A stretch of DNA of 5,301 nt from Patescibacteria group bacterium (GTDB lineage: Bacteria > Patescibacteriota > Andersenbacteria > UBA10190): contig JACZRJ010000043.1 in assembly GCA_022574795.1 (NCBI GenBank), positions 1 through 5,301 on the forward strand, in the 5' to 3' direction. Position numbers and translations under genes: made by a program. This document shows positions 1 to 5,301 of this stretch, in pieces (positions within the stretch are counted from its first letter, which is position 1; every line of letters starts with the position of its first letter). The notes beneath the pieces are model-generated. The model saw nothing but the letters and a program-made list of their open reading frames with translations. It was not told the origin of the DNA and did not search any database.

Positions 1-1
1 G

Positions 2-826
2 CGCCCTTCCCCAAAAAAGTGGCGCCTTCTCCTTGCCACCTCCTGGCCGCTGGGTCTGGTCTTGCTTCTCAACGCGGTCTACTTTCGAGTCGATCTACTC
101 ATTATCTCACTCTTTCGTCCGGCAGCCGAGGTCGGTTGGTATGGTGTAGCCTATCGGGTTGTCGAAAGTGCGCTGTTTATTCCAGCTATGCTTGGAGGCT
201 TATTGCTGCCCCGTTTCAGCGAGCAAGACGGGAAGAAAAAGCAGCGCCCGGCACAGTATTTAGAGCAAGGCCTCAAACTGCTTTTGCTAGCCGCCGGTCT
301 GGTGGTAGCAATTCTCCTAGTATTAAATCGACCGATAATAACACTTCTGGCCGGACCCGGGTATGAAGCCGCCGCCCCGTTATTGGCTATGCTGAGCCTG
401 GCGCTAGGCACCATGTTTATCGGTACAACCTTTGGTTATGCCTTGGTGGCCTTAAAGCAGCAAACCAAGCTCTTAAAACTGTATGGCGCCTTGGCAATCT
501 TTAACGTGATCGCCAATCTTATCTTCATTCCGCGCTATGGAGCCATGGCCGCCGCTAGTACCACCGTGGTAACAGAGCTGCTGGCCACAATCGTAGCTGG
601 CTACTTCGTTTGGCAATTGCTGCCGTTCAGGTTTCCGACCAGGTATTTTGGACAGGTAGTATTAGCCAGTGCTGGTGCCATCCTTGTCCTAGCCTATGCT
701 CTGCCCCAAGTGAATCTGATCATCCAACTAAGCGCTATTACGGCCAGCTATCTGCTCCTGGCTGGACTGGCTGGCCTACTATCTGGCCGTCATTTTGAAC
801 TACTGCGATATGCCCAGCCAAAATAA
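2..826 (+). CDS. Oligosaccharide flippase (Wzx-like, MOP superfamily), C-terminal part
   Basis: Membrane protein expected to move undecaprenyl-linked sugar units from the inner to the outer face of the cytoplasmic membrane. The frame is open to the left edge, so the true start lies outside; 274 residues are visible, against roughly 420-500 for the family, so about the first third is missing. An internal TTG at 62 is not a likely start because the upstream codons read as a continuous membrane helix. Visible traits of the polysaccharide-synthesis/MATE-like fold are repeated hydrophobic helices, the family-like stretch VGWYGVAYRVVES, a loop PRFSEQ followed by a charged KKK segment, LLAGPGYEAAAPLLAML in the middle, and a helix pair ending in IPRYGAMAAASTTVVTE. 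The TAA stop at 824 lies inside the next gene. The glycosyltransferases and polymerase downstream support the Wzx assignment. The substrate is not predictable. Family confidence is high, exact role moderate. Confidence 0.88.
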   Translation, partial: RPSPKKWRLLLATSWPLGLVLLLNAVYFRVDLLIISLFRPAAEVGWYGVAYRVVESALFIPAMLGGLLLPRFSEQDGKKKQRPAQYLEQGLKLLLLAAGLVVAILLVLNRPIITLLAGPGYEAAAPLLAMLSLALGTMFIGTTFGYALVALKQQTKLLKLYGALAIFNVIANLIFIPRYGAMAAASTTVVTELLATIVAGYFVWQLLPFRFPTRYFGQVVLASAGAILVLAYALPQVNLIIQLSAITASYLLLAGLAGLLSGRHFELLRYAQPK

Positions 827-1760
827 AACCTGCGACATTATCATTCCGACCTGGCAGAGTGAGGCGACGATCGAAGAAGTCTTGTCGGCGTTGCTTAGCC
901 AACAACTGCCGCCCGACTGGAAAATCCAGGTGATAATTTCTGATGACGGATCAACTGATGGCTCCCTAGCCTTGGCTGACCAGCTTTGCCGGCACCACTC
1001 CTGGCCTTACCAAATAATTCACGGAGCCCACACCGGCGCTGCTGGAGCCAGGAATCGCGGTCTGGCCCAGAGCCAGGCTGACCTCATTGTCTTCCTCGGA
1101 GCAGACATCATCCTTCGACCAGGCGCCTTGCTAGCGCATCTAACCTGGCATCATCGACATCCTGCCACCAAGATTGCTGCGCTGGGGCACATCGCCTGGG
1201 ACCCAAGACTAAAACCCTCACCGTTCATGGAGTGGCTGGTACACGGTGGCCCTCAAAATGATTTCGATAGCCTGCTCGGCCAGCGCCTAGCTGCCCCGCA
1301 TCGCTTTTGGTATGGTTCACACCTTTCGGTCAAACGAGCGCTGCTAATCAAAGATACTTTTGCCGAAGTCTTCCAGCGCTATGGCTGGGAGGATGCTGAG
1401 CTAGGCCGTCGCTTGGAATCCCGGGGCGTGAACCTCCACGTCCTATTTACGGCGCGGGCGCTGCACCGCCATAATTACCTGCCTCAAGATGTACTCCGCC
1501 GTCAACAGCAGGTCGGCCAAAATCTGCATGTCTACCAAAGGCTACACCCATCGCTTACCCTCGTACCTAGCCTCGACCCATCCAAAAAGCTACTGTATCG
1601 CTTACTGATCTATAGCGGCACCCTCACTGTGCTACGCTTGATAGTGCAGTTATTTCCTCAAATAAGTCTGCCTAAGGTATTTAAACTGTTAACAAATATT
1701 TGGTTCTGGCAAGGGTTATGGATGGGCTCAACAGAGCCAAAAAGCAATTATTTATCCTAA
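810..1760 (+). CDS. Family 2 glycosyltransferase (GT-A fold), membrane-associated
   Basis: Cytoplasmic enzyme predicted to transfer a sugar from a nucleotide-sugar donor to the growing lipid-linked unit. From ATG 810 it has 316 residues. The GT-A domain begins at once: CDIIIPTW (8-15), nucleotide-binding DDGSTDGS (45-52), GAAGARNRGL (76-85), and the metal-site strand VFLGADI (94-100), where the usual DxD is reduced to GAD. The acceptor/catalytic region GWEDAELGRRL (192-202) carries the ED pair typical of the family, followed by a histidine-rich ALHRHNY (217-223). Residues about 262-281 are hydrophobic and may dock on the membrane. A TTG at 795 would add five residues; ATG 810 is preferred because the fold starts only eight residues later, but neither start has a Shine-Dalgarno sequence. 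It overlaps the flippase by 17 bases, which suggests coupling. Donor and linkage are unknown. Confidence 0.9.
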   Translation: MPSQNKTCDIIIPTWQSEATIEEVLSALLSQQLPPDWKIQVIISDDGSTDGSLALADQLCRHHSWPYQIIHGAHTGAAGARNRGLAQSQADLIVFLGADIILRPGALLAHLTWHHRHPATKIAALGHIAWDPRLKPSPFMEWLVHGGPQNDFDSLLGQRLAAPHRFWYGSHLSVKRALLIKDTFAEVFQRYGWEDAELGRRLESRGVNLHVLFTARALHRHNYLPQDVLRRQQQVGQNLHVYQRLHPSLTLVPSLDPSKKLLYRLLIYSGTLTVLRLIVQLFPQISLPKVFKLLTNIWFWQGLWMGSTEPKSNYLS

Positions 1761-1795
1761 CAGTTTCCACAGCTTTATCCACTTATGAATCCACA
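1752..1795 (+). repeat. Four DnaA-box-like 9-mers at 11-12 base spacing
   Basis: Four same-orientation 9-mers start at 1752 (TTATCCTAA), 1763 (GTTTCCACA), 1775 (TTATCCACT) and 1787 (GAATCCACA). The bacterial DnaA box is TTATCCACA; the third copy matches 8 of 9, the second 8 of 9 to the TTTTCCACA variant, and the others 7 of 9. They cover the end of glycosyltransferase 1, the whole 24-base gap and the first codons of glycosyltransferase 2. The resemblance and spacing are seen directly. Binding by DnaA or any other protein is only a possibility, and chance or a degenerate tandem repeat could explain it. Confidence 0.35.
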
Positions 1796-2675
1796 ACAAA
1801 GGAAATATTTTGTCATTCTTGTCCACCACGGAAGGCCCAAAGTAACAGATCAGAGCATTACCGCTCTCGTATCTGCCAGCCAGCGACCCGCTCATCTGGT
1901 AGTTATTGACCATGGTGCCACGAGCTATCAGAGCGCCCAGACCATGAACCTAACAGTGATTCGACCAGCCCGGAACAGTGGCTACGCCGGCGGGATCAAC
2001 GTCGGCTTGGGAGTGCTCTACAGTCATGGCATTGAACGCCACGATATAGTTATTTGCATGAATAATGATGTGCAGGTCTATCCCGATACCGTGGCCAACC
2101 TAGCCAGTTGGTGGCAAGAGAACCCAGCACCAGCTGTTGTTGGCAGTACCATGGTTGAGCCCCAGGGCACCATCACCAGCTTGAGCTACGTCAATATACT
2201 AACCGGACGAACCAGCTTATATCATAACTCGTTAAAGCAAGCGCCTGGCTTACCACAGAAACGTAGTCTGACAGCTACTTTCAAGCTGCCCTATATTCAT
2301 GGCGCTTTTTTTGCCGCACCCTATCATGTCTTTCTTGCTACCAAGGGACTGCCCGAGAAATATTTTATGTACTGGGAAGACGCTGCCTTCAGCCAGCTAG
2401 CGCGCCGGGCCGGCTTTCCTCTCTATATCCTCAAAAATGTCCGTACTAAGCACACCAATAAAAAGACCCCCACGGCCACCCAGCTCTACTATCTAGTTCG
2501 TAATGGCGCCATTTTTATGGAGCAAGAATCGCACCGCACCGCCAGAGCCTATTGGCTAGCCGCCAATCGTTTGCGGTTAGTCTATCATCAACTAATTGGC
2601 AGCCAGCCAATAATACGCCGAGCCCTGCGTGATGCCATCGCTGGGAAAAATGGCCAGAAAGCATCTTCTGAATGA
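1785..2675 (+). CDS. Family 2 glycosyltransferase, rhamnosyltransferase-like
   Basis: Predicted cytoplasmic glycosyltransferase of the GT-A type, 296 residues, close to the usual length for the rhamnosyltransferase-like group. In order: strand YFVILVHHGR (8-17); LVVIDHGAT (38-46), where most relatives have VDNxS; the glycine-rich NSGYAGGIN (64-72); the metal-site CMNNDV (91-96); HGAFF (172-176); and EKYFMYWEDAAFSQLARRAG (191-210), whose ED is the expected catalytic pair, followed by a histidine in TKHTN (221-225). The C-terminal LYYLVRNGAIF (234-244) is also typical of this group. ATG 1785 is chosen because the fold begins eight residues later and the previous gene stops at 1760; no Shine-Dalgarno sequence precedes it. 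It shares its frame with the gene upstream, with a single TAA and 24 stop-free bases between them. It overlaps the next gene through ATGA. Rhamnose is a guess from family resemblance. Confidence 0.9.
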   Translation: MNPQQRKYFVILVHHGRPKVTDQSITALVSASQRPAHLVVIDHGATSYQSAQTMNLTVIRPARNSGYAGGINVGLGVLYSHGIERHDIVICMNNDVQVYPDTVANLASWWQENPAPAVVGSTMVEPQGTITSLSYVNILTGRTSLYHNSLKQAPGLPQKRSLTATFKLPYIHGAFFAAPYHVFLATKGLPEKYFMYWEDAAFSQLARRAGFPLYILKNVRTKHTNKKTPTATQLYYLVRNGAIFMEQESHRTARAYWLAANRLRLVYHQLIGSQPIIRRALRDAIAGKNGQKASSE

Positions 2676-3451
2676 AGGCCATGGAGATCGGAGCCGTTAT
2701 CGTCACCTACAATTCAGCCGACACGCTCTCGCGTTGTATTTTAGGCCTCTGGGCCGAGGGGGTATCCACTATCGTAGTTGTTGACAACGCCTCGGCTGAC
2801 AATTCGGTAGCCATTGCTCGTGGCCTTGGTGTCATCTGTCTAGCGCAGTCAGACAATAAAGGGTTCGCTCAGGCCTGTAATTACGGTGCTAAGCAGCTTC
2901 ACACTCCCGTTTTACTGTTTATTAACCCCGACGCCGTTCTTCTAGCCAAGGCACTTTCTCGAGCAGCACAACACCTAATCAATAGCCGCCAGGTTGGCGT
3001 AGTTGGCCTCACGTTAGTGTCGAGCGACCTCACCCCTGAGTCCGTAGATCAGCGCTATCCTGTTACCTTGAGACACTTACTATTCCGCCAGTTGTTACCT
3101 GCGCCGCCGACGACGCGCTCAGAGCAAGTTTCCTGGGTCTCGGGCGGCGCTATGCTAGTTCGCCGTCAAGCGTGGCAGACAGCCGCCGGCTTTGATGAGA
3201 ATTTCTTTCTCTACTGGGAGGATGTAGATTTTTGTCAACGACTCAGAACTGCCGGTTGGCAGATTATCCTTGAACCGAGAGCCCTGGTCCAACACCAACG
3301 CGGAGCCTCGCCGCTAAGCTCGCCGCGGCGCACCCAGTTGTACGACGCCTCAGCCGACCGTTATTTTAAAAAGCACTATACTGCTCCCGTCTGGGCGACG
3401 CAGCGACTCTTGCGCCGCCTGTATCGAGTATGGTCACCACAAGTGCGCTAA
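2672..3451 (+). CDS. Family 2 glycosyltransferase, rhamnosyltransferase-like (second copy of type)
   Basis: Predicted cytoplasmic GT-A glycosyltransferase, 259 residues, close in type to the gene before it but clearly diverged. Motifs: AVIVTYNS (8-15), VVDNASADNS (36-45), DNKGFAQACNYG (61-72), FINPDAVL (83-90) with NPD in place of DxD, WVSGGAMLVRR (155-165), and GFDENFFLYWEDVDFCQRL (173-191) holding the catalytic-type ED, then a histidine in VQHQRG (206-211). The C-terminus is short and basic (about 215-259), which could favour contact with the membrane surface. ATG 2672 overlaps the upstream TGA as ATGA, the classic coupling arrangement; ATG 2681 would also keep the whole fold, and the GAAGG before it sits too close to act as a normal ribosome site. 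The motifs fit the group that includes dTDP-rhamnosyltransferases; the actual donor is unknown. Confidence 0.91.
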   Translation: MKAMEIGAVIVTYNSADTLSRCILGLWAEGVSTIVVVDNASADNSVAIARGLGVICLAQSDNKGFAQACNYGAKQLHTPVLLFINPDAVLLAKALSRAAQHLINSRQVGVVGLTLVSSDLTPESVDQRYPVTLRHLLFRQLLPAPPTTRSEQVSWVSGGAMLVRRQAWQTAAGFDENFFLYWEDVDFCQRLRTAGWQIILEPRALVQHQRGASPLSSPRRTQLYDASADRYFKKHYTAPVWATQRLLRRLYRVWSPQVR

Positions 3452-4824
3452 CCGGTCTGACGCTGCTGGCAGGCGCTACTGTAGTTAGCCTGGCTGGCTT
3501 AAGCATCCGCGCTAAGCGAGTAGCTATAACCCTACTACTGGCTGCTATTGTGGTGGGACAAATAATTCGCTTTCCCCTGCCAGGCCAAGGTGGCGGACTC
3601 CTCTTCAGTGATTTAGCCGTTGTCCTGGTGCTGCTGACAGCGCTTGGGCACGCTCTCTTCAGCAGAACCAAAACTGCCCCAGCCACAAGTAATGACCAGT
3701 TGCCAAGTACTCCCGCTCGCAGACGGGACCCCGCCCAAGGCGGTGGCAGCTACCAATTGCTGCTACTGATAGCCCCCTTTATTATTTGGAGCCTTCTTTC
3801 TTTGGTCATCAAGATGCCTGAGCACACCGTGGGCGAAACTATCATTGCCGCTGCCTACTGGATTCGTCTCACCGCCTATTTATTGTTGTTGCCAGCGCTA
3901 GTTACACTCTCAAGCCAGGCCACCACCCGGGCCTATCTTCGCCGCGGCTTGCTTTGGGCTATCGTTGCCTTAGTGATTTTGGGAGCGCTGCAGCTAACCT
4001 TTATTCCAAATTTAGCCAAGCTTGGCGGCGGCTGGGATCCCCACCAAACTCGATTCACCTCAACCTGGCTCGATCCCAATTTTTTTGGTGCCTTCTTAGG
4101 GCTCACCATTCCGGTGTTAATTGCTCTAGCTATCTTACCAACGAAGCGCTTGAGCCTACTCGTCCTGTTACTTGGCAGTATCGTTGCTCTCGTTCTTACC
4201 CAATCCCGCAGTGCCTTGATTGCTGCTCTTACTACCCTAGTACTACTCGCTCCCGCTCTCTGGTTTAAGGCCCCGACCCATCAACCCCGCCTAAAACTGA
4301 TCACTGCGATCAGCCTGACTCTCATTGGGACGGTAGTTATTTACGCCAGCGTACTCCTGTTCGGCTGGCGCCTGGCTGGTTTGTTCACTGTTGATCCTGG
4401 TGTTACAGCCCGAGCTGCACAATTACAACAGACCTGGCAGGTGGCGGCGAAAACTTCCTTCCTTGGAGTCGGTTACAATTACTGGCAATATACCGCCCGC
4501 GACCAAGGACTAATATCAAACTTTACTATTCATTCTAGAGCTGGGGCCGACAATAGCCTGCTGGCTCTTTTAGCAACTACTGGCCTACCAGGAGTGATAG
4601 CCTTCGTCGCTCCCTGGCTGTTGATAGCCAGCCACCTGCTGAGTCGCTGGTTTCGTCAAGGCCAGCCACTGGCACTAGCTGCCGTCGCCAGTATTGTGTT
4701 TCTTTTCATTCACGCGCAATTCCTCAACAGCCTGCTCTATGCTCACTTGCTTCTGGTCTTAACCATCATAGTTGCGGTGGCTTTAACCTCGCGCTCGGCG
4801 TTTGATCGACTCGCTCATGGCTGA
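3430..4824 (+). CDS. O-antigen polymerase/ligase-like membrane protein (Wzy/WaaL type)
   Basis: Polytopic membrane protein of 464 residues, the usual size for the O-antigen ligase/polymerase family, expected to join undecaprenyl-linked units into polymer or transfer polymer to an acceptor outside the cytoplasmic membrane. About 10-12 hydrophobic segments are visible. Diagnostic stretches are STWLDPNFFGAFLGL (211-225), LTQSRSALIAALTT (256-269) with the conserved arginine, a large non-membrane loop at about 311-374 containing FLGVGYNYW (344-352), and GADNSLLALLATTGLPGVIAF (from 372), the counterpart of the HNxxL...G motif, here with aspartate instead of histidine. A polar insert at about 78-108 separates early helices. 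ATG 3430 overlaps the previous gene by 22 bases; no Shine-Dalgarno sequence is seen. Sequence alone does not separate polymerase from ligase; the nearby flippase and glycosyltransferases make polymerase slightly more likely. Confidence 0.85.
   Translation: MVTTSALTGLTLLAGATVVSLAGLSIRAKRVAITLLLAAIVVGQIIRFPLPGQGGGLLFSDLAVVLVLLTALGHALFSRTKTAPATSNDQLPSTPARRRDPAQGGGSYQLLLLIAPFIIWSLLSLVIKMPEHTVGETIIAAAYWIRLTAYLLLLPALVTLSSQATTRAYLRRGLLWAIVALVILGALQLTFIPNLAKLGGGWDPHQTRFTSTWLDPNFFGAFLGLTIPVLIALAILPTKRLSLLVLLLGSIVALVLTQSRSALIAALTTLVLLAPALWFKAPTHQPRLKLITAISLTLIGTVVIYASVLLFGWRLAGLFTVDPGVTARAAQLQQTWQVAAKTSFLGVGYNYWQYTARDQGLISNFTIHSRAGADNSLLALLATTGLPGVIAFVAPWLLIASHLLSRWFRQGQPLALAAVASIVFLFIHAQFLNSLLYAHLLLVLTIIVAVALTSRSAFDRLAHG
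3695..3760 (+). repeat. In-frame polar segment bounded by near-identical 9-mers
   Basis: ACCAGTTGC at 3695 and ACCAATTGC at 3752 match at 8 of 9 bases and lie 57 bases (19 codons) apart in the same frame of the polymerase gene. Between them is a proline/arginine/glycine-rich loop and a small hairpin, CCGCC-CAA-GGCGG (3731-3743). The arrangement would fit a short in-frame insertion or tandem duplication in a tolerant loop, but it could be chance in a low-constraint region. Confidence 0.25.
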
Positions 4825-5301
4825 CTGGCCTGTCATTTCGTTACTGGTGCTACCGGTAGTGGCTTGGTTAGCCTGGCACCATTGGCCCGCGGCTCTGGCC
4901 GGCTTGGTCTTGCTGATACCCACCTACCTGCTCCGCTTCTCAATTGTAGCCGTGCCAACCAATCTCTTTGAAGTCAGCCTCGTGACGGTATTCCTCATTG
5001 TTGCCGCGCAGACAGAGCGCCGACGCTGCTGGTGGCTGGCGATTGCTGGCGCACGACATGCACCGAGCAGACTACACTGCGGCTCTATCGCCAACGCCCG
5101 CGCCAACGTGCTTACCTGTCGGTTCGCCCTCTTGGCGCCGAATGACTGGAACCACTTGGTTCCAAACCTGATCGAGACGCATAAGGCCCTCCGGACCCAT
5201 CGCGACTGGCGGGCCCGCAAGACCCTGCGGCTGCTGGCAGAGCTGTCAGCGGAGCGCGGCCGGCTGCAGGCAGCGCTGCAGTGGGTGCGGCGGGCGGTAG
5301 C
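4817..5301 (+). CDS. Second O-antigen ligase-like protein, N-terminus, joined to an unrelated-looking soluble sequence (partial)
   Basis: The frame opens at ATG 4817, inside the end of the previous gene (8-base overlap), and stays open to the right edge: 161 codons plus two bases. Residues 1-65 contain three hydrophobic helices (about 5-20, 24-37, 52-64) with LIPTYLLRFSIVAVPTNLFE (33-52), the style of N-terminus seen in O-antigen ligase-like proteins. Residues 66-78, a basic stretch then CWWLAIAGA, could still belong to that protein. From about residue 80 the membrane character ends: the rest is polar and arginine-rich. Its last part, from about 130, is helical, and LRLLAELSAERGRLQAALQW (137-156) resembles one tetratricopeptide-like helix pair. 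Third-position GC of the final 45 codons is about 87 % (39 of 45), far above the upstream genes. The N-terminal assignment is moderate; the downstream part is unrecognised and may come from another genome. Confidence 0.55.
   Translation, partial: MADWPVISLLVLPVVAWLAWHHWPAALAGLVLLIPTYLLRFSIVAVPTNLFEVSLVTVFLIVAAQTERRRCWWLAIAGARHAPSRLHCGSIANARANVLTCRFALLAPNDWNHLVPNLIETHKALRTHRDWRARKTLRLLAELSAERGRLQAALQWVRRAV
5010..5301. other. High-GC block of different composition, possible chimeric join
   Basis: Hand counts per 60-base line give about 50-55 % GC for most lines from 4681 to 4980 (one line is 65 %), then 65, 63, 62, 65 and 75 % for the lines beginning 4981, 5041, 5101, 5161 and 5221. The last 135 bases show the codon pattern of a high-GC gene in the + frame (GC by codon position about 78, 51 and 87 %). 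The change coincides with the loss of membrane-protein character in the last gene. The exact breakpoint cannot be placed by eye; somewhere from 5010 to 5060 is likely. Confidence 0.5.

Noticed and set aside
151..414. Open frame of 87 codons on the - strand
   Set aside because: It lies fully inside the flippase, is Ser/Arg-rich without a domain and has no independent start signal.
795..810. TTG 795 as the start of the first complete glycosyltransferase
   Set aside because: It adds only five residues before a fold that begins just after ATG 810 and has no better ribosome site.
1638..1666. TTGATA, 17 bases, AATAAG: a possible sigma-70 type promoter ahead of the second glycosyltransferase
   Set aside because: The -10 element matches at only 4 of 6 positions, it is inside a gene, and similar chance matches are common in AT-richer stretches.
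3366..3686. Open frame of 106 codons on the - strand
   Set aside because: It lies opposite two confidently assigned genes and its residues look like an antisense reading of hydrophobic codons.
4972..5145. Alternative + frame open across the composition break, ending at TGA 5143
   Set aside because: It has no recognisable domain and no clear start, and the neighbouring + frame shows much stronger coding bias in the last 135 bases. A frameshift near the join cannot be excluded.
4924..5220. Open frame of 98 codons on the - strand
   Set aside because: It runs against the ligase-like N-terminus, is rich in Arg, Cys and Ser with no recognisable domain, and the codon-position GC pattern favours the + frame.
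5264..5281. Two CTGCAG sites 12 bases apart with a palindromic centre
   Set aside because: Explained by repeated Leu-Gln codons (ctg cag) in a GC-rich coding stretch.

Overview
The window is part of a bacterial cell-surface polysaccharide locus of the Wzx/Wzy type. Six genes lie head to tail on the + strand, with no gene supported on the - strand. In order they are: the C-terminal part of a lipid-linked oligosaccharide flippase (cut by the left edge); three GT2-family glycosyltransferases (one DDGSTDGS-type, two NND/NPD-type resembling rhamnosyltransferases); a complete O-antigen polymerase/ligase-like membrane protein; and the start of a second protein whose N-terminus looks like another O-antigen ligase-like protein (cut by the right edge).

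The genes are packed as one transcription unit. Four of the five junctions overlap (17, 4, 22 and 8 bases, the last an overlap of the fifth and sixth genes), and the only true gap is 24 bases, between glycosyltransferases 1 and 2. No terminator or convincing promoter is visible, so the unit probably starts left of the window. None of the five visible starts has a recognisable Shine-Dalgarno sequence, which suggests translational coupling or a lineage that uses such sites little.

Together the products would work as follows. The glycosyltransferases add sugars from nucleotide-sugar donors to a lipid carrier on the inner face of the membrane, the flippase moves the unit across, and the polymerase/ligase-like proteins polymerise it or transfer it to an acceptor. 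The actual sugars and acceptor cannot be read from the sequence.

The organism is an uncultured-looking bacterium with about 52 % GC over most of the window. The compact overlapping layout, the lack of Shine-Dalgarno sites and the N-terminal style of the last protein would fit a Patescibacteria (CPR) genome, but this is a weak inference.

Two places depart from an ordinary locus. (1) From about 5010 to the right edge GC rises to 62-75 %, the membrane-protein character of the last gene stops, and the reading frame continues as a soluble, arginine-rich, helix-forming sequence with very high third-position GC. This looks like a chimeric join or a recombination junction. (2) The single intergenic gap carries four DnaA-box-like 9-mers in the same orientation at 11-12 base spacing. 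A smaller oddity is a 57-base in-frame segment in a loop of the polymerase gene, bounded by near-identical 9-mers.
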